From the NCBI RefSeq assembly GCF_000016325.1, contig NC_009425.1:1-64000 (forward strand): a stretch of 64,000 nucleotides of DNA, written 5' to 3'. Below are positions 44,819 through 53,795 of this stretch, piece by piece. The notes below the pieces were generated by a model. That model was given only the letters and a program-made list of their open reading frames with translations. It ran no database searches and was not told the origin of the DNA. Made by a program: the position numbers and the translations under genes. Origin of the DNA: Enterobacter sp. 638 (GTDB lineage Bacteria; Pseudomonadota; Gammaproteobacteria; Enterobacterales; Enterobacteriaceae). Positions within the stretch are counted from its first letter, which is position 1. Every line of letters starts with the position of its first letter.

Positions 44819-46354
44819 TTAATTATTTTTTTTGCATGCCATCAGCCACGCATCGCGCGCGACTTTGCCATCTTTCCAGTAGCCCTGAAGGTTGTTCCAG
44901 TAGGTGTCCAGGTAGCCGTTCAGGTTCGTTTTTCCGCGTGCAGCCATCTGCTGCTGGACCACGGCAATCTGCGGGTCGATCAGCGGTTTGTTGTAGGTGG
45001 AGCCCATATCAACCAGCGTGTCAGCGTAGTAGCTGGAGATAAAATCCAGCGCTTTCTGGTGCTGACCCAGCTGTTCCTGGCGGCGCGCGCAGTTGGCGTC
45101 CAGCTGGCTGTCGGCGGCGCAGGTCTTGCTGTAGAGCTGGTTCAGACGCTCGAGGAACTCCCCGTCATCTTTCATTTTGGTACATAGGAATGCGCCCAGT
45201 TGCAGCGAAGTCCGAATGGCCTGGTCACGCTGCTCATCGCGCAGTTGGCTGTTGGCACGCAGCTCGCCGCGCAGTTTTTCCAGCTCTTTTTTAAGCCCAT
45301 CATCCTGAACTTTGGCAGAGATGGCGTTCAGGTTTTGCAACGAATCCGGCGCCTTGCCTTTTGCGGCGGTTTTTTGCCCGCTGCCAAGGGCTTGCCACTC
45401 TTTCTCGATCTCTTTCACGCGATCGCGGGAGGTGAGGGTGGTGGAGACCATCACCAGGCGCACGCCGGTGGTTTTACTCACGTTCTCGCCGCTGTCGGTG
45501 TAGTAAGGTTCTTCGCCGCGCAGGGCGCTACGAATATCCCCCTGGGTAGTGACATAGCTGCCGCCGCGGACCACATAGCCGCCCGCTTTACCGTGCAGAC
45601 GATCCAGCTTGTTCAGGCGGAAAGGTTCAAACATCATCTCCGCGACGTTGCCCATAATGTCATGCAGGCCAAGCGGATTCGGTTTTAACATGCCAGTCAG
45701 CTGCAACTTGCCGTTGGCTGACTGTGCGCCGGCAAACCAGACGTAGCCGTTCAGCCCTTCCGGCATCGGGAAGGACTGATCACGAAACTCAGACGGGGAC
45801 ACCGCCAGCCCGCCACGGGCGGCAAACTCCCACTCTGTTTCCGTCGGCAAACGCAAGAAGCCTGGCTGCCCGTCGTCTTTGGGCAGTGAGGCGAGTTTTT
45901 CTTTGCGTAGCCACAGATTGTACTGGTTGGCGAACGCCATCGCATCCATCCAGCCGATGCTCACTTTCGGCAGGCGGCCTTTGATGTCGGGTTTCGGGCA
46001 CTCACCGGAGAGGGCGCGGAACTGCAAATCGCTCAGTTCGTACTTCGCGATCAGGTAATAACGGCCTTTGTTCTTCGGATCAGGGAAGCTGCCAGCAATA
46101 TGCTCCTGCCGGGATTGCTCCACGAACCCCCATGCATCGCCCTCCTGACCGAGGACGATGTTGTAATCTTCTAAGGGTTTGTTTTGCGGTATGGCGACCT
46201 TGCGAAACGCCATCGCGCCGTCGCACGGCATCGGCAGGATCACATCGTCTGCCAGCGGTTTGGGGTTCCAGAACTTCTCATCCCAGGTGGCCTGCACGGC
46301 GCAGGAGTAGCCCAGCCCCATCAACGACAGGCCCAGTGCCAGTTTAAATTTCAC
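44819..46354 (-). CDS. Exported FGE-sulfatase (SUMF1)-like domain protein
   Basis: The 511-residue protein has a signal peptide (1-22, ending VQA). Residues ~110-310 form the formylglycine-generating-enzyme-like fold: YYLIAKYELSDLQFRAL, the VSIGWMDAMAFANQYN helix, LRLPTETEWEFAARGG, GLHDIMGNVAEMM, and the VRGGSY...RSALRGEEP end. I do not see the copper-binding Cys pair of true sulfatase-activating enzymes, so it is more likely a binding or scaffold domain than an enzyme. The C-terminal 170 residues are helical. It overlaps the ABC permease gene by 11 bases. Confidence 0.87.
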   Translation of the reverse strand: MKFKLALGLSLMGLGYSCAVQATWDEKFWNPKPLADDVILPMPCDGAMAFRKVAIPQNKPLEDYNIVLGQEGDAWGFVEQSRQEHIAGSFPDPKNKGRYYLIAKYELSDLQFRALSGECPKPDIKGRLPKVSIGWMDAMAFANQYNLWLRKEKLASLPKDDGQPGFLRLPTETEWEFAARGGLAVSPSEFRDQSFPMPEGLNGYVWFAGAQSANGKLQLTGMLKPNPLGLHDIMGNVAEMMFEPFRLNKLDRLHGKAGGYVVRGGSYVTTQGDIRSALRGEEPYYTDSGENVSKTTGVRLVMVSTTLTSRDRVKEIEKEWQALGSGQKTAAKGKAPDSLQNLNAISAKVQDDGLKKELEKLRGELRANSQLRDEQRDQAIRTSLQLGAFLCTKMKDDGEFLERLNQLYSKTCAADSQLDANCARRQEQLGQHQKALDFISSYYADTLVDMGSTYNKPLIDPQIAVVQQQMAARGKTNLNGYLDTYWNNLQGYWKDGKVARDAWLMACKKNN

Positions 46355-47576
46355 GTAAACTCTCCGCAGGTTCGATTTTCAGGGCGCGTAAGGCCCCGAT
46401 CGCGGCAACGCTGAGTGCAACCACCAGCACGCACAGCAGCGCCGCAAAATAATGAAGGGGTTCGAGGTGGCAGACAAACGCCTGATCGGGCAGCGAGGTG
46501 CCCAGCACCCGGTTAAACAACGTGCTGCCCAGCAGATAGAGCACCAGCCCGGCAGCGAATGCCACACTGGTCAGAAACAGCGCCTGAATCACAATAAACA
46601 GGGTGACGGCGCGACGGCGAAAACCGAGCAGCCGCAGTATCGCCATGTCCTTTCTCTTGCGATCGATATTGGCGATAAAGGCGCCGATCAACGAGGCGAT
46701 ACAACCCGTCGCTGAGATCCAGGCAATCACGCCGAAGATGACGCCCAGCACGCGATCGATTGCCTGCACGGCCTCAATTTGTGCCGCCTGGGTGACCGCT
46801 TCGATGTGCTGCTCTTCCAGCCAGCGTGCCAGCACCGGGACATCATCTAGCGAACTGGCATACACCCGGGCCCGGGAGAAGCGTGTGCGCTCCCGGGGCG
46901 GTTTGCCCTCGCTAACCTGAAGCAGCGGCACCTGATAGCCGTCGCGATAGTCCTCCAGCGCCACCAGCAGCGGCAGAGTGACAAAAGCGCCAGGCCGGGC
47001 AAACCGGGCGTCGTCCAGCACGCCGCTCACCGTCAGGGCGAAGGCCGCGCGTTGGTTTTGTCCCTCCACTTTGCGGTTAACCATCAGGCGGAATGAGTCG
47101 CTGGGCTTGAGATCGAGCCGACGGGCCGCGCTGGCGCTCAACACCACCTGATTATCCTGGCGAGGCACGACGACGTCCGACAACAGCGGATCGCCGCTGC
47201 CGGTGGGGATCACTTCAGCACCCGCAACAAAGTGCTGACCATCGCGCACCAGATCTGCCTGGGTGTTCAGCGAGCGGGTCAGGGGAATCGAAAAGCCCAC
47301 TTCCGGGCGTTCGGCCAGCTGTTCCAGCCAGCTGAAATCGTAATTTCCGTTGCCTGTGATCCGCACTTCTCGGGTGCGGGGATCGTCCAGCAGCTGGTGG
47401 CGAAGTTGGCTGACGATGCCGTTTTTCAGCCCGAAGAGCAGGAGCAGCGGGGCAATCACGGCAATTAGCGAAAAGATAATGCACAGGGCGACTTTGCGAT
47501 CGTGGACCAGATCGCGCAGTGCCATGCGCCAGAGCAGGCCGCGTTCAGAGGGCCTGTCAACCGGGTAGGAAGACAC
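46344..47576 (-). CDS. FtsX/MacB-type ABC transporter permease
   Basis: The GTG at 47576 with GAGGGG just upstream is chosen; it overlaps the ATPase gene by 20 bases. The product has about 410 residues: one N-terminal membrane helix (VALCIIFSLIAVIAPLLLLFG), a ~230-residue extracytoplasmic domain, then three C-terminal helices (VIAWISATGCIASLIGAFIAN, ALFLTSVAFAAGLVLYLLG, YFAALLCVLVVALSVAAIGA). This is the MacB/FtsX topology of mechanotransmission ABC systems such as LolCDE, which do not necessarily transport across the membrane. Partner of the ATPase encoded upstream. Confidence 0.88.
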   Translation of the reverse strand: MSSYPVDRPSERGLLWRMALRDLVHDRKVALCIIFSLIAVIAPLLLLFGLKNGIVSQLRHQLLDDPRTREVRITGNGNYDFSWLEQLAERPEVGFSIPLTRSLNTQADLVRDGQHFVAGAEVIPTGSGDPLLSDVVVPRQDNQVVLSASAARRLDLKPSDSFRLMVNRKVEGQNQRAAFALTVSGVLDDARFARPGAFVTLPLLVALEDYRDGYQVPLLQVSEGKPPRERTRFSRARVYASSLDDVPVLARWLEEQHIEAVTQAAQIEAVQAIDRVLGVIFGVIAWISATGCIASLIGAFIANIDRKRKDMAILRLLGFRRRAVTLFIVIQALFLTSVAFAAGLVLYLLGSTLFNRVLGTSLPDQAFVCHLEPLHYFAALLCVLVVALSVAAIGALRALKIEPAESLREI

Positions 47577-48243
47577 TTTTCCCCTCCTCAATGCTTGCGG
47601 TGTAACGTTGAAGGCCGAATTGTTCAACACGCTGCCAGTCATGGCTGACGACGATCGCGGTCATCTCCAGAGTCCGCACCATGTCAACGATCAGTGCAAA
47701 CAGGCGGCTGGCGTTGTCTGGATCCAGCGCGGCGGTGGGTTCATCCGCCAGCAGCAGGCGCGGTTGATGGGCGATGGCGCGAATAAACGCCACGCGCTGT
47801 CGTTCACCAATGGAGAGCCGGGAAGGCAGGCTTTTCAGCAGGTGGCGCACGCCAAGGGTGTCGATGGCCGTCTCCAGCCAAGAGGATTGGGTGGTGAGGC
47901 CTGCCAGCCGTCGCGCCAGGGTGATATTTTCCATCACCGACAGCCACGGCAGCAGCCCACCATGTTGCAGCATAAAACCCAAATCGCGGGCGCGAATAGC
48001 GGCCAGCGCAGGTTCGTCTTCGGCCAGCAGCGGGGCGGCAATGTCACGCTCGCCCAGTTGATAGGCACCGAGGGTGCCGGGGCGCAGAATCGCCCCGGTC
48101 ATTTCCAGCAGCGTGCTTTTGCCGCAGCCGCTGGGGCCGGTCAGCGCCGCCACTTCACCGGGGCGGAGCGTTAACGCCGGCAGCGAGACGTAGAAGCCCT
48201 GCGCTCCCCCACGGCGGATGTCCATATCGCGAATGTGGAGCAT
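47557..48243 (-). CDS. ABC transporter ATP-binding protein
   Basis: The 228-residue ATPase has Walker A (GPSGCGKSTLLE), a Q-loop (GFMLQHGGLLPW), signature LSIGERQRVAFIRA, Walker B (RLLLADEPTAALD) and the H-loop His (IVVSHDW). Family: MacB/LolD type. It is coupled to the permease by overlap and to the VWA gene by TGATG. Confidence 0.93.
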   Translation of the reverse strand: MLHIRDMDIRRGGAQGFYVSLPALTLRPGEVAALTGPSGCGKSTLLEMTGAILRPGTLGAYQLGERDIAAPLLAEDEPALAAIRARDLGFMLQHGGLLPWLSVMENITLARRLAGLTTQSSWLETAIDTLGVRHLLKSLPSRLSIGERQRVAFIRAIAHQPRLLLADEPTAALDPDNASRLFALIVDMVRTLEMTAIVVSHDWQRVEQFGLQRYTASIEEGKSVFLPG

Positions 48244-50198
48244 CAGGGCAGGTTCTCCAGCGGAACCGGGTAGACGTTATCCCGCGGGTCACTGTCAGGC
48301 GCCAGCGCGATCCAGCGATCAGCATCTTCGTTGTAGCGCTGGTAATAGTTGAGTTTGGTGTTCAGGCGGCGAATGAAACGCTCCTGCTCCAGCCCATCCC
48401 AGCTCTTCCAGGTCTCTTCATCGAGGCTCAGCACTTCGCTCAGATAAGGCAGGCTTTCGATGTACTCGCCCAGAAGGCCCATTTCACCGAGGCGGGTCGC
48501 ATTTTTACCTTTTGCCTGGTTCGGATCGTTGCCCATGGTCGCGGCCAGAGATCGCAGGCTGGCGAACATGTCATCCGGCGAGATCATCCCTTCGTTGGCG
48601 GCATTGACGATCTTCTTCATCACGTCGTTCAGATCGCTCAGCTCGCTTTTGGTCAGCAGGACGCGGACTTCGGTGGCCGGGAGGTTCTGATTCACCAGAT
48701 CGCGATCGCTAATCCACGATTTAAACACCGGCGGCACCTGCGTACCCTGCTTTTCACCCAAGTACGCCAGACGCATGGCTTTGCTCAGTTTCTCGGCATC
48801 GCTCAGCAGCGGATCGGCTTTCTTACCGGCGTATTCCGGGCTGGCGCCCAGGGCGCTGCCTGCGGTCTCTTCCCCGCTCCAGGCGGTTTTGATCTGGGCG
48901 GTAATGGCATTTGACAGGCTGTCGACGATGGTGCCGAAGCTGTTCACATCGCCGGAATCGATCGGGTAGTACAGCGGCTTATGCAGGAACGGATTAAGCG
49001 TCAGCTCCTGATATTGCGCAGCGGCGGAGGCGTGATTTTTCTTCCCGTCCGGTGTTTTCAGGTGCAGGGTGTACAGCGCGACGCCACGGTACGCCGCTTC
49101 CTGCCGCACCTGCTCCGCGCCCAGATGGGTGGAAGATAGGCTGTCGGTGCCGTCCAGTGCGCCCGCATCGGTGATCAACACCACATAGCGCGCACCAAAC
49201 TGCGTCCAGTCGACTTTATCCAGCGCGGTCATCACCCCGGCGTAGGCGTCTTCATCCACTTTGCTACTGGAGACGGTCGCCTGCTTCAGGTCATGCACTT
49301 TGGCGAGGAAATCTTTGCCGTCTTTCACCGTGTTCGGATCGACATACATTTTGGCATCGTATTCCAGCCCAGGCACCGCCTTCACGCTGGAACGGTAGGC
49401 CACCAGGCCAAATTTCACTTTGTCCTGTAACTGCTCTTTTTCGATCTGTTTGTAGATCTTGTCGATCGCCTCTTTAGTGCGATCAATGTACGGCCCCATC
49501 GAGATAGTCGAGTCGATCACGAACACCACCGACGCCGAGAAGCCCTTCATCATGTTCTTCTCGTCGGTCGCTTTAGCCGAGGTAGTGGCGCTGCCATTCT
49601 CACTGACCGAAGCCACGTTCAGCACCCGTACCTGGAAACCGGTATCGGTAAAGATATCGTCAGAACCCAGTACGGGCAGCAGGTAGAAGTTTTTCAGCTG
49701 ATCGACCATGTAGTCTGGTTCACGAGCCAGTACCTGTGGCACCGGCTTTTTCTGATTCAGACTGGCGATCATCGGCTCCAGCGCGGCAGCAGGTTTGGCG
49801 TTGTTCAGCAGCGACTCCACATCGCCCTTCTCTTTGAAGAACAGCATCGGGTGGCGTCCGGCGGGGTTGGTAAAGGCCAGCGTGAGCTGCACTTTCCAGT
49901 CCACGGTGCAGGAGGACTTCATCCAGCCAGAGACGTGGCCGAAACTGTCCGGCCCGACCTGCAACCACTCGTCCTGGCCCTGTTTTTCACGCTGATAAAC
50001 GTAAAAGCGGCTGAACGCAGGCTGTTCTTTACCCGCTTCGCCCGCTTTGGCGGCCAGCATGCAACCGGGATAGGTGAGCACGCGCTGGAACAGCGTGTGT
50101 TTCCCTTCCTGCAGCAGCGGCTTTGTGTCAGCGGCGTGAGCAGGCAAACTTAATGCCGCCGCGCACAACAGGCCGCTGAATCCATAACTCTTTTTCAT
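48243..50198 (-). CDS. Exported von Willebrand A domain protein (VWA2)
   Basis: The 651-residue protein has a signal peptide (1-22, ending AHA). The VWA domain starts near residue 224 (FSASVVFVIDSTISMGPYID), with MIDAS Asp-x-Thr-x-Ser instead of the usual Asp-x-Ser-x-Ser, a conserved Thr region and the strand ARYVVLITDAGALDG. The N-terminal 200 residues and the C-terminal 240 are helical, unrecognised. Predicted periplasmic; the MIDAS would bind a metal and a partner acidic residue. It precedes the ABC ATPase with a TGATG overlap. Confidence 0.87.
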   Translation of the reverse strand: MKKSYGFSGLLCAAALSLPAHAADTKPLLQEGKHTLFQRVLTYPGCMLAAKAGEAGKEQPAFSRFYVYQREKQGQDEWLQVGPDSFGHVSGWMKSSCTVDWKVQLTLAFTNPAGRHPMLFFKEKGDVESLLNNAKPAAALEPMIASLNQKKPVPQVLAREPDYMVDQLKNFYLLPVLGSDDIFTDTGFQVRVLNVASVSENGSATTSAKATDEKNMMKGFSASVVFVIDSTISMGPYIDRTKEAIDKIYKQIEKEQLQDKVKFGLVAYRSSVKAVPGLEYDAKMYVDPNTVKDGKDFLAKVHDLKQATVSSSKVDEDAYAGVMTALDKVDWTQFGARYVVLITDAGALDGTDSLSSTHLGAEQVRQEAAYRGVALYTLHLKTPDGKKNHASAAAQYQELTLNPFLHKPLYYPIDSGDVNSFGTIVDSLSNAITAQIKTAWSGEETAGSALGASPEYAGKKADPLLSDAEKLSKAMRLAYLGEKQGTQVPPVFKSWISDRDLVNQNLPATEVRVLLTKSELSDLNDVMKKIVNAANEGMISPDDMFASLRSLAATMGNDPNQAKGKNATRLGEMGLLGEYIESLPYLSEVLSLDEETWKSWDGLEQERFIRRLNTKLNYYQRYNEDADRWIALAPDSDPRDNVYPVPLENLP

Positions 50199-50207
50199 TC
50201 CTTAATC

Positions 50208-51143
50208 CTATTTTTTCAGCTCAGCTAAACGGGCTTTCGCTTCGGCGTTTTGCGGATCCTGATTCACCACCGCTTCGTACCAGTAGCTGGCCGTTTGCGG
50301 GTCAGGGCTGAAACATCCCTCCGCCTGGGCGGATTTCGGGTCATATTCCTGCGCGTAGCGCATCGCCATCTGGCTATCGCCGGACTGCGCCTTGTAGGCA
50401 TACAGGCGTTGGGCGACGTCACATTTTTTGTCGGCTTTCGCTTTGGTAATCACATCCAGCAGCTGGGCGCTGCTTGGCTGGCTGCGCAGACAGCCTTTGA
50501 CGAAGTCCATGGCGTTGCCGCTGTTCATCAGATCATCACCGCAAGGGCCGCTGATTTTGGCTACCGGGGCCGCAGGGGCCGGTGCGGGTTGACGCATAAA
50601 CCACCATCCGGCAGCGGCAGCAGCCAGCAGCAGGGCGATCACGGCGAGAATAATCGCCATCGGCGCTTTGCTTTTTGCGGGGGCCGCAGGCACGTCAACG
50701 ACCGGATCTGGCGCCGGGGCTTCCACCACCGGCGCAGGCTGCGCGGGCGTGGTGACGTCCAGCGTTTGGCTGTTCGCGGCCAGTGGGTTTTCCCCGCCGG
50801 CCTGAGAGCTGAGCAGGCCGTCAGTAATCGCCAGAATGCCCATATCACGGGCACCGCTGTCTTTAATGGCGATGCGATACGCTGCCTGACGGTTGGCCAG
50901 CAGTGGGTCGATAAACGACGGGCCAACCTGCACGGCAGGCACGTCGTCAACGAGGCCGAGGGCTGGCAGGCCAAGGAACATTTCCCCGCTCACCCAACCG
51001 CCGCGGCTGTCGAGGTACAGGTTGTCCTGGTTGCGCAGGATGGAGATCTCAACGCCCACGATGCCGCCTTTCCAGCCCTTAAGCAGCAGGGTGGCATAGC
51101 CAGGATTGACGGGGTTTAAGGGTTTTAATTCGGGTTTGATCAC
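50208..51143 (-). CDS. Bitopic membrane protein with TPR/Sel1-like periplasmic part
   Basis: The 311-residue protein starts without a signal peptide. Residues 1-120 form a cytoplasmic beta-rich domain (YATLLLKGWKGGIVGVEISIL, NLYLDSRGGWVSGEMFLG). A Pro/Ala linker leads to one membrane helix near 163-183 (AIILAVIALLLAAAAAGWWF). The periplasmic part has cysteines (GPCGDDLMNSG, VKGCLRSQP, KKCDVAQR, EGCFSPDP) and short helical repeats ending NQDPQNAEAKARLAEL. It lies 6 bases downstream of srfC, so it may connect SrfC in the cytoplasm with the exported parts. Confidence 0.82.
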   Translation of the reverse strand: MIKPELKPLNPVNPGYATLLLKGWKGGIVGVEISILRNQDNLYLDSRGGWVSGEMFLGLPALGLVDDVPAVQVGPSFIDPLLANRQAAYRIAIKDSGARDMGILAITDGLLSSQAGGENPLAANSQTLDVTTPAQPAPVVEAPAPDPVVDVPAAPAKSKAPMAIILAVIALLLAAAAAGWWFMRQPAPAPAAPVAKISGPCGDDLMNSGNAMDFVKGCLRSQPSSAQLLDVITKAKADKKCDVAQRLYAYKAQSGDSQMAMRYAQEYDPKSAQAEGCFSPDPQTASYWYEAVVNQDPQNAEAKARLAELKK

Positions 51144-51149
51144 GTCCGG

Positions 51150-53795
51150 TTACTCCTGTGAACGCTGAATAAGGTTGAGGATGGCTCCCAGCTTTTCATT
51201 CTGCGCCACGCTGATTTCCCGACCGGCGGAATGCCCGGCATTCTCGGTGATGAGGGCTTCTAGGCCGATCAGCCAGTCAAGAATGAAATAGCCGCTGTAG
51301 TTCAGCTGTTGCGGCGTGAGGCTGACCAGTCGTTCATCATCCTTCCACACCACGCTGTCGCACTGGGCCGGACGGGTGAAGATCGGTTGATCCGGCTGGT
51401 TCTGACGGGTTGGACGTTTCTTCTCCGGCACGATTTGATAGCCAAGCCAGGTCATAAAATCGCTCATGACGTGCAGAACGCGCGACACCTGGCGATCCAC
51501 CATCCAGTCGCGGCGCACGCCAGCCTGGTCGGTGTTCTGCATCACGGCAACCAGCGCCTCTTCGGCACGCAGGCGCAGCAGACCGGTGATCAGTTCATCG
51601 ACGAGCTCTTCGGCGGTGGCGCGTGGCAGGCCAATGTAATTGAGCATGGCCGGGGTTTCCGGCAGGCCGCGCAGATGGTTGATCCAGTGCTGAACGCTCT
51701 GACGGGCAAAGGCAACTTCGTGGCTGTGGCTCTTGACGCTGGAGGCGCTGCCGTGCGCATCGTCGAGACCGATATCAAACACATCTTCTTCTGCCGCGCC
51801 AGGCAGGCTCACCTGCTGCATGTACAGGGCGTGCAGCGAGCGACGCGTCGGCACCAGGCGCGCCAGCAGTTCGCCGTGCATCCCGTTGCGTTTTTTCACC
51901 GCCGCCACAATCTCCTGCGCGATGCGGGCTTTCTTCGCCACCTCTTCGTCGCCGTCAGGCTGATACCAGTTGCCCAGCCCGCCTTGCACCAGCTCGTTAC
52001 GACTCTCTTCGAGCTGTTCGGCGATGCGTTCCAGCTTGTTCTCCGGGCGCGCGACCTTGCTCAGGTAGCTCGCCATACGGTTCATCCCGCCATCATTGAG
52101 GTTCAACATCGCGTCCCAGGCGTCTGCCGGTGAGGCGATGTAGCGGTTCACGGCGTCGTCTTCCAGGAAGGTTTTACGCATCAGCATCAGCTGTTCGGCG
52201 TTGTCTTCGCTTAAGGCGACTTCGCTCCCACTGCTCATACGAATGAACGGTGTCGGCATGCCGGGTTTGCGCACCAGGAAGGTGTTGTTGAAGGTTTCAC
52301 CCGTCTTCCACTCACTCATCCAGCTGTATTTGCCGAATTTCTCCAGCATCGCCATTTTGATCATCCCGCCCTGTCCCCAGTACTGACGCAGCAGGGCTTC
52401 TTCGTGTCCCAGGGCACCGGTGACGCGGTTATCGAACATGGTCAAGGCCCAGACCAGCCCCGGTAGACGGCGGCTGCGCACGTCTGCATCGGCGCCCTGG
52501 GTGCGAGAGATCCACTCGTCCAGTGCATCACCCACGTCTGACACATCCGACTGCCTGGCGGAAGGGGTACAAAGCACCAGGACGTTCATCTCCTGGTTTT
52601 CGGTATAACGCTCAAACAGATAAGCCACTTTGCCGCGCAGAATCAGCTCTGCCAGACGGCTGCCGCCTTCACCTTCTGCCGACTTCGCGTTGAAGGTGTC
52701 GATAGACATACGGCCGCGGTAGCCCGGGAAATCAAGCAGATCCACCTTATCGAACAGCGGCGCGGTAGTCGGTGCCGAGAGCGGAACATGCAGTTCTGCC
52801 GTCAGCACGGTCAGCTCGGCCAGCGAGATGGCGACAGGCGCAGCCAGCCGGTCTTCCTGCACCGGACAGACTTCAATACGTGGGTCGTGCGGCTGGTTGA
52901 GATGCTCCAGCATGTCCACGTTCATGATGCTGTTTTTCTGGATCAGCAGGCCGTTCTCTTCAACCACCAGCGTGCTTAACGGCGCGCGCACTTCCTGCGC
53001 CCCACCCAGGCGTTGCAGGGTCTGGGCAAAATGGCCATAGGCGCGGGTAAGTTCAGGCACTTCTCCCCACAGCACCGAGAACAGCTGTGCGCGATCGTCG
53101 GTGGTCAGCCACGGGGCGAGGTTTACCGCCTGCGGCCAGTAGTGCAGGGCGAAGCGACTTTGGGTTTTTTCTGCATGGCGGACAAGGTAGTCCCAGAAGG
53201 AGACCACATCATCTTCCGTGACGCCCGGCACGCGCGTCGGGCGGCGGCGTTTTTCCAGCGTGGCCAGCAGGTCGCTAATCCGTCCTTCGTCATAATTCCA
53301 GTCGAACTTCTCCTGGTTGAAGTCATGCACGAAGGCGTTGGCGAGGATTTTGGCCATCTCCACTTCGCTGAACAACTGCAATCTGACCGGCCAGTTTTGG
53401 TCGTCGTTATGCTTCAGGCGGCTGAAGCGGGTCACCAGACCGGTGGCCTCTTTACCGCCGCCTGGCGGGTTGATGTGGGTCAGAAAATCGAGTTGATGCC
53501 CGCCGAGCACCGTGCCCAGCTTGCCGTTTTCACCGGCAGCCAGCGCCGAAATCAGGTAGGACTTACCCGCCTGCGACAAGCCGAAGAAGCCGATGGTCAT
53601 CGGGCGTGCGGCCGCCTGCGCCAGTCGGCGCGCTTTGTTGCGGCTGCGACGCAGGTTCAGCGTCAGTCGGTCGGCTTCGGTGTTCAGACGCGGTGCGTCC
53701 TGGCGTACGGCAGCAATCCAGTCAATCGCCTGGCCGGCGCCTTGCTCAACGCCCTGCCAGCCCTGAATGATGTTTGCAGAATTATGGGTACTCAT
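51150..53795 (-). CDS. srfC: SrfC-family P-loop GTPase-like protein
   Basis: The 881-residue protein has a Walker A/G1 motif GLSQAGKS at 72-79, a G3-like DFPGYRG (DKVDLLDFPGYRGRMS) and a possible G4 at VWALTMFDNR. Long helical stretches follow, giving a dynamin-like layout. SrfC was named in Salmonella as an SsrB-regulated gene; its biochemical role is not established. It follows srfB with a one-base overlap. I expect nucleotide-driven assembly on the inner face of the membrane (inference). Confidence 0.92.
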   Translation of the reverse strand: MSTHNSANIIQGWQGVEQGAGQAIDWIAAVRQDAPRLNTEADRLTLNLRRSRNKARRLAQAAARPMTIGFFGLSQAGKSYLISALAAGENGKLGTVLGGHQLDFLTHINPPGGGKEATGLVTRFSRLKHNDDQNWPVRLQLFSEVEMAKILANAFVHDFNQEKFDWNYDEGRISDLLATLEKRRRPTRVPGVTEDDVVSFWDYLVRHAEKTQSRFALHYWPQAVNLAPWLTTDDRAQLFSVLWGEVPELTRAYGHFAQTLQRLGGAQEVRAPLSTLVVEENGLLIQKNSIMNVDMLEHLNQPHDPRIEVCPVQEDRLAAPVAISLAELTVLTAELHVPLSAPTTAPLFDKVDLLDFPGYRGRMSIDTFNAKSAEGEGGSRLAELILRGKVAYLFERYTENQEMNVLVLCTPSARQSDVSDVGDALDEWISRTQGADADVRSRRLPGLVWALTMFDNRVTGALGHEEALLRQYWGQGGMIKMAMLEKFGKYSWMSEWKTGETFNNTFLVRKPGMPTPFIRMSSGSEVALSEDNAEQLMLMRKTFLEDDAVNRYIASPADAWDAMLNLNDGGMNRMASYLSKVARPENKLERIAEQLEESRNELVQGGLGNWYQPDGDEEVAKKARIAQEIVAAVKKRNGMHGELLARLVPTRRSLHALYMQQVSLPGAAEEDVFDIGLDDAHGSASSVKSHSHEVAFARQSVQHWINHLRGLPETPAMLNYIGLPRATAEELVDELITGLLRLRAEEALVAVMQNTDQAGVRRDWMVDRQVSRVLHVMSDFMTWLGYQIVPEKKRPTRQNQPDQPIFTRPAQCDSVVWKDDERLVSLTPQQLNYSGYFILDWLIGLEALITENAGHSAGREISVAQNEKLGAILNLIQRSQE

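Noticed and set aside
50250..51119. A 289-codon plus-strand frame opposite the bitopic protein gene
   Set aside because: Shadow of a GC-rich gene with Arg/His-rich composition and no domain.
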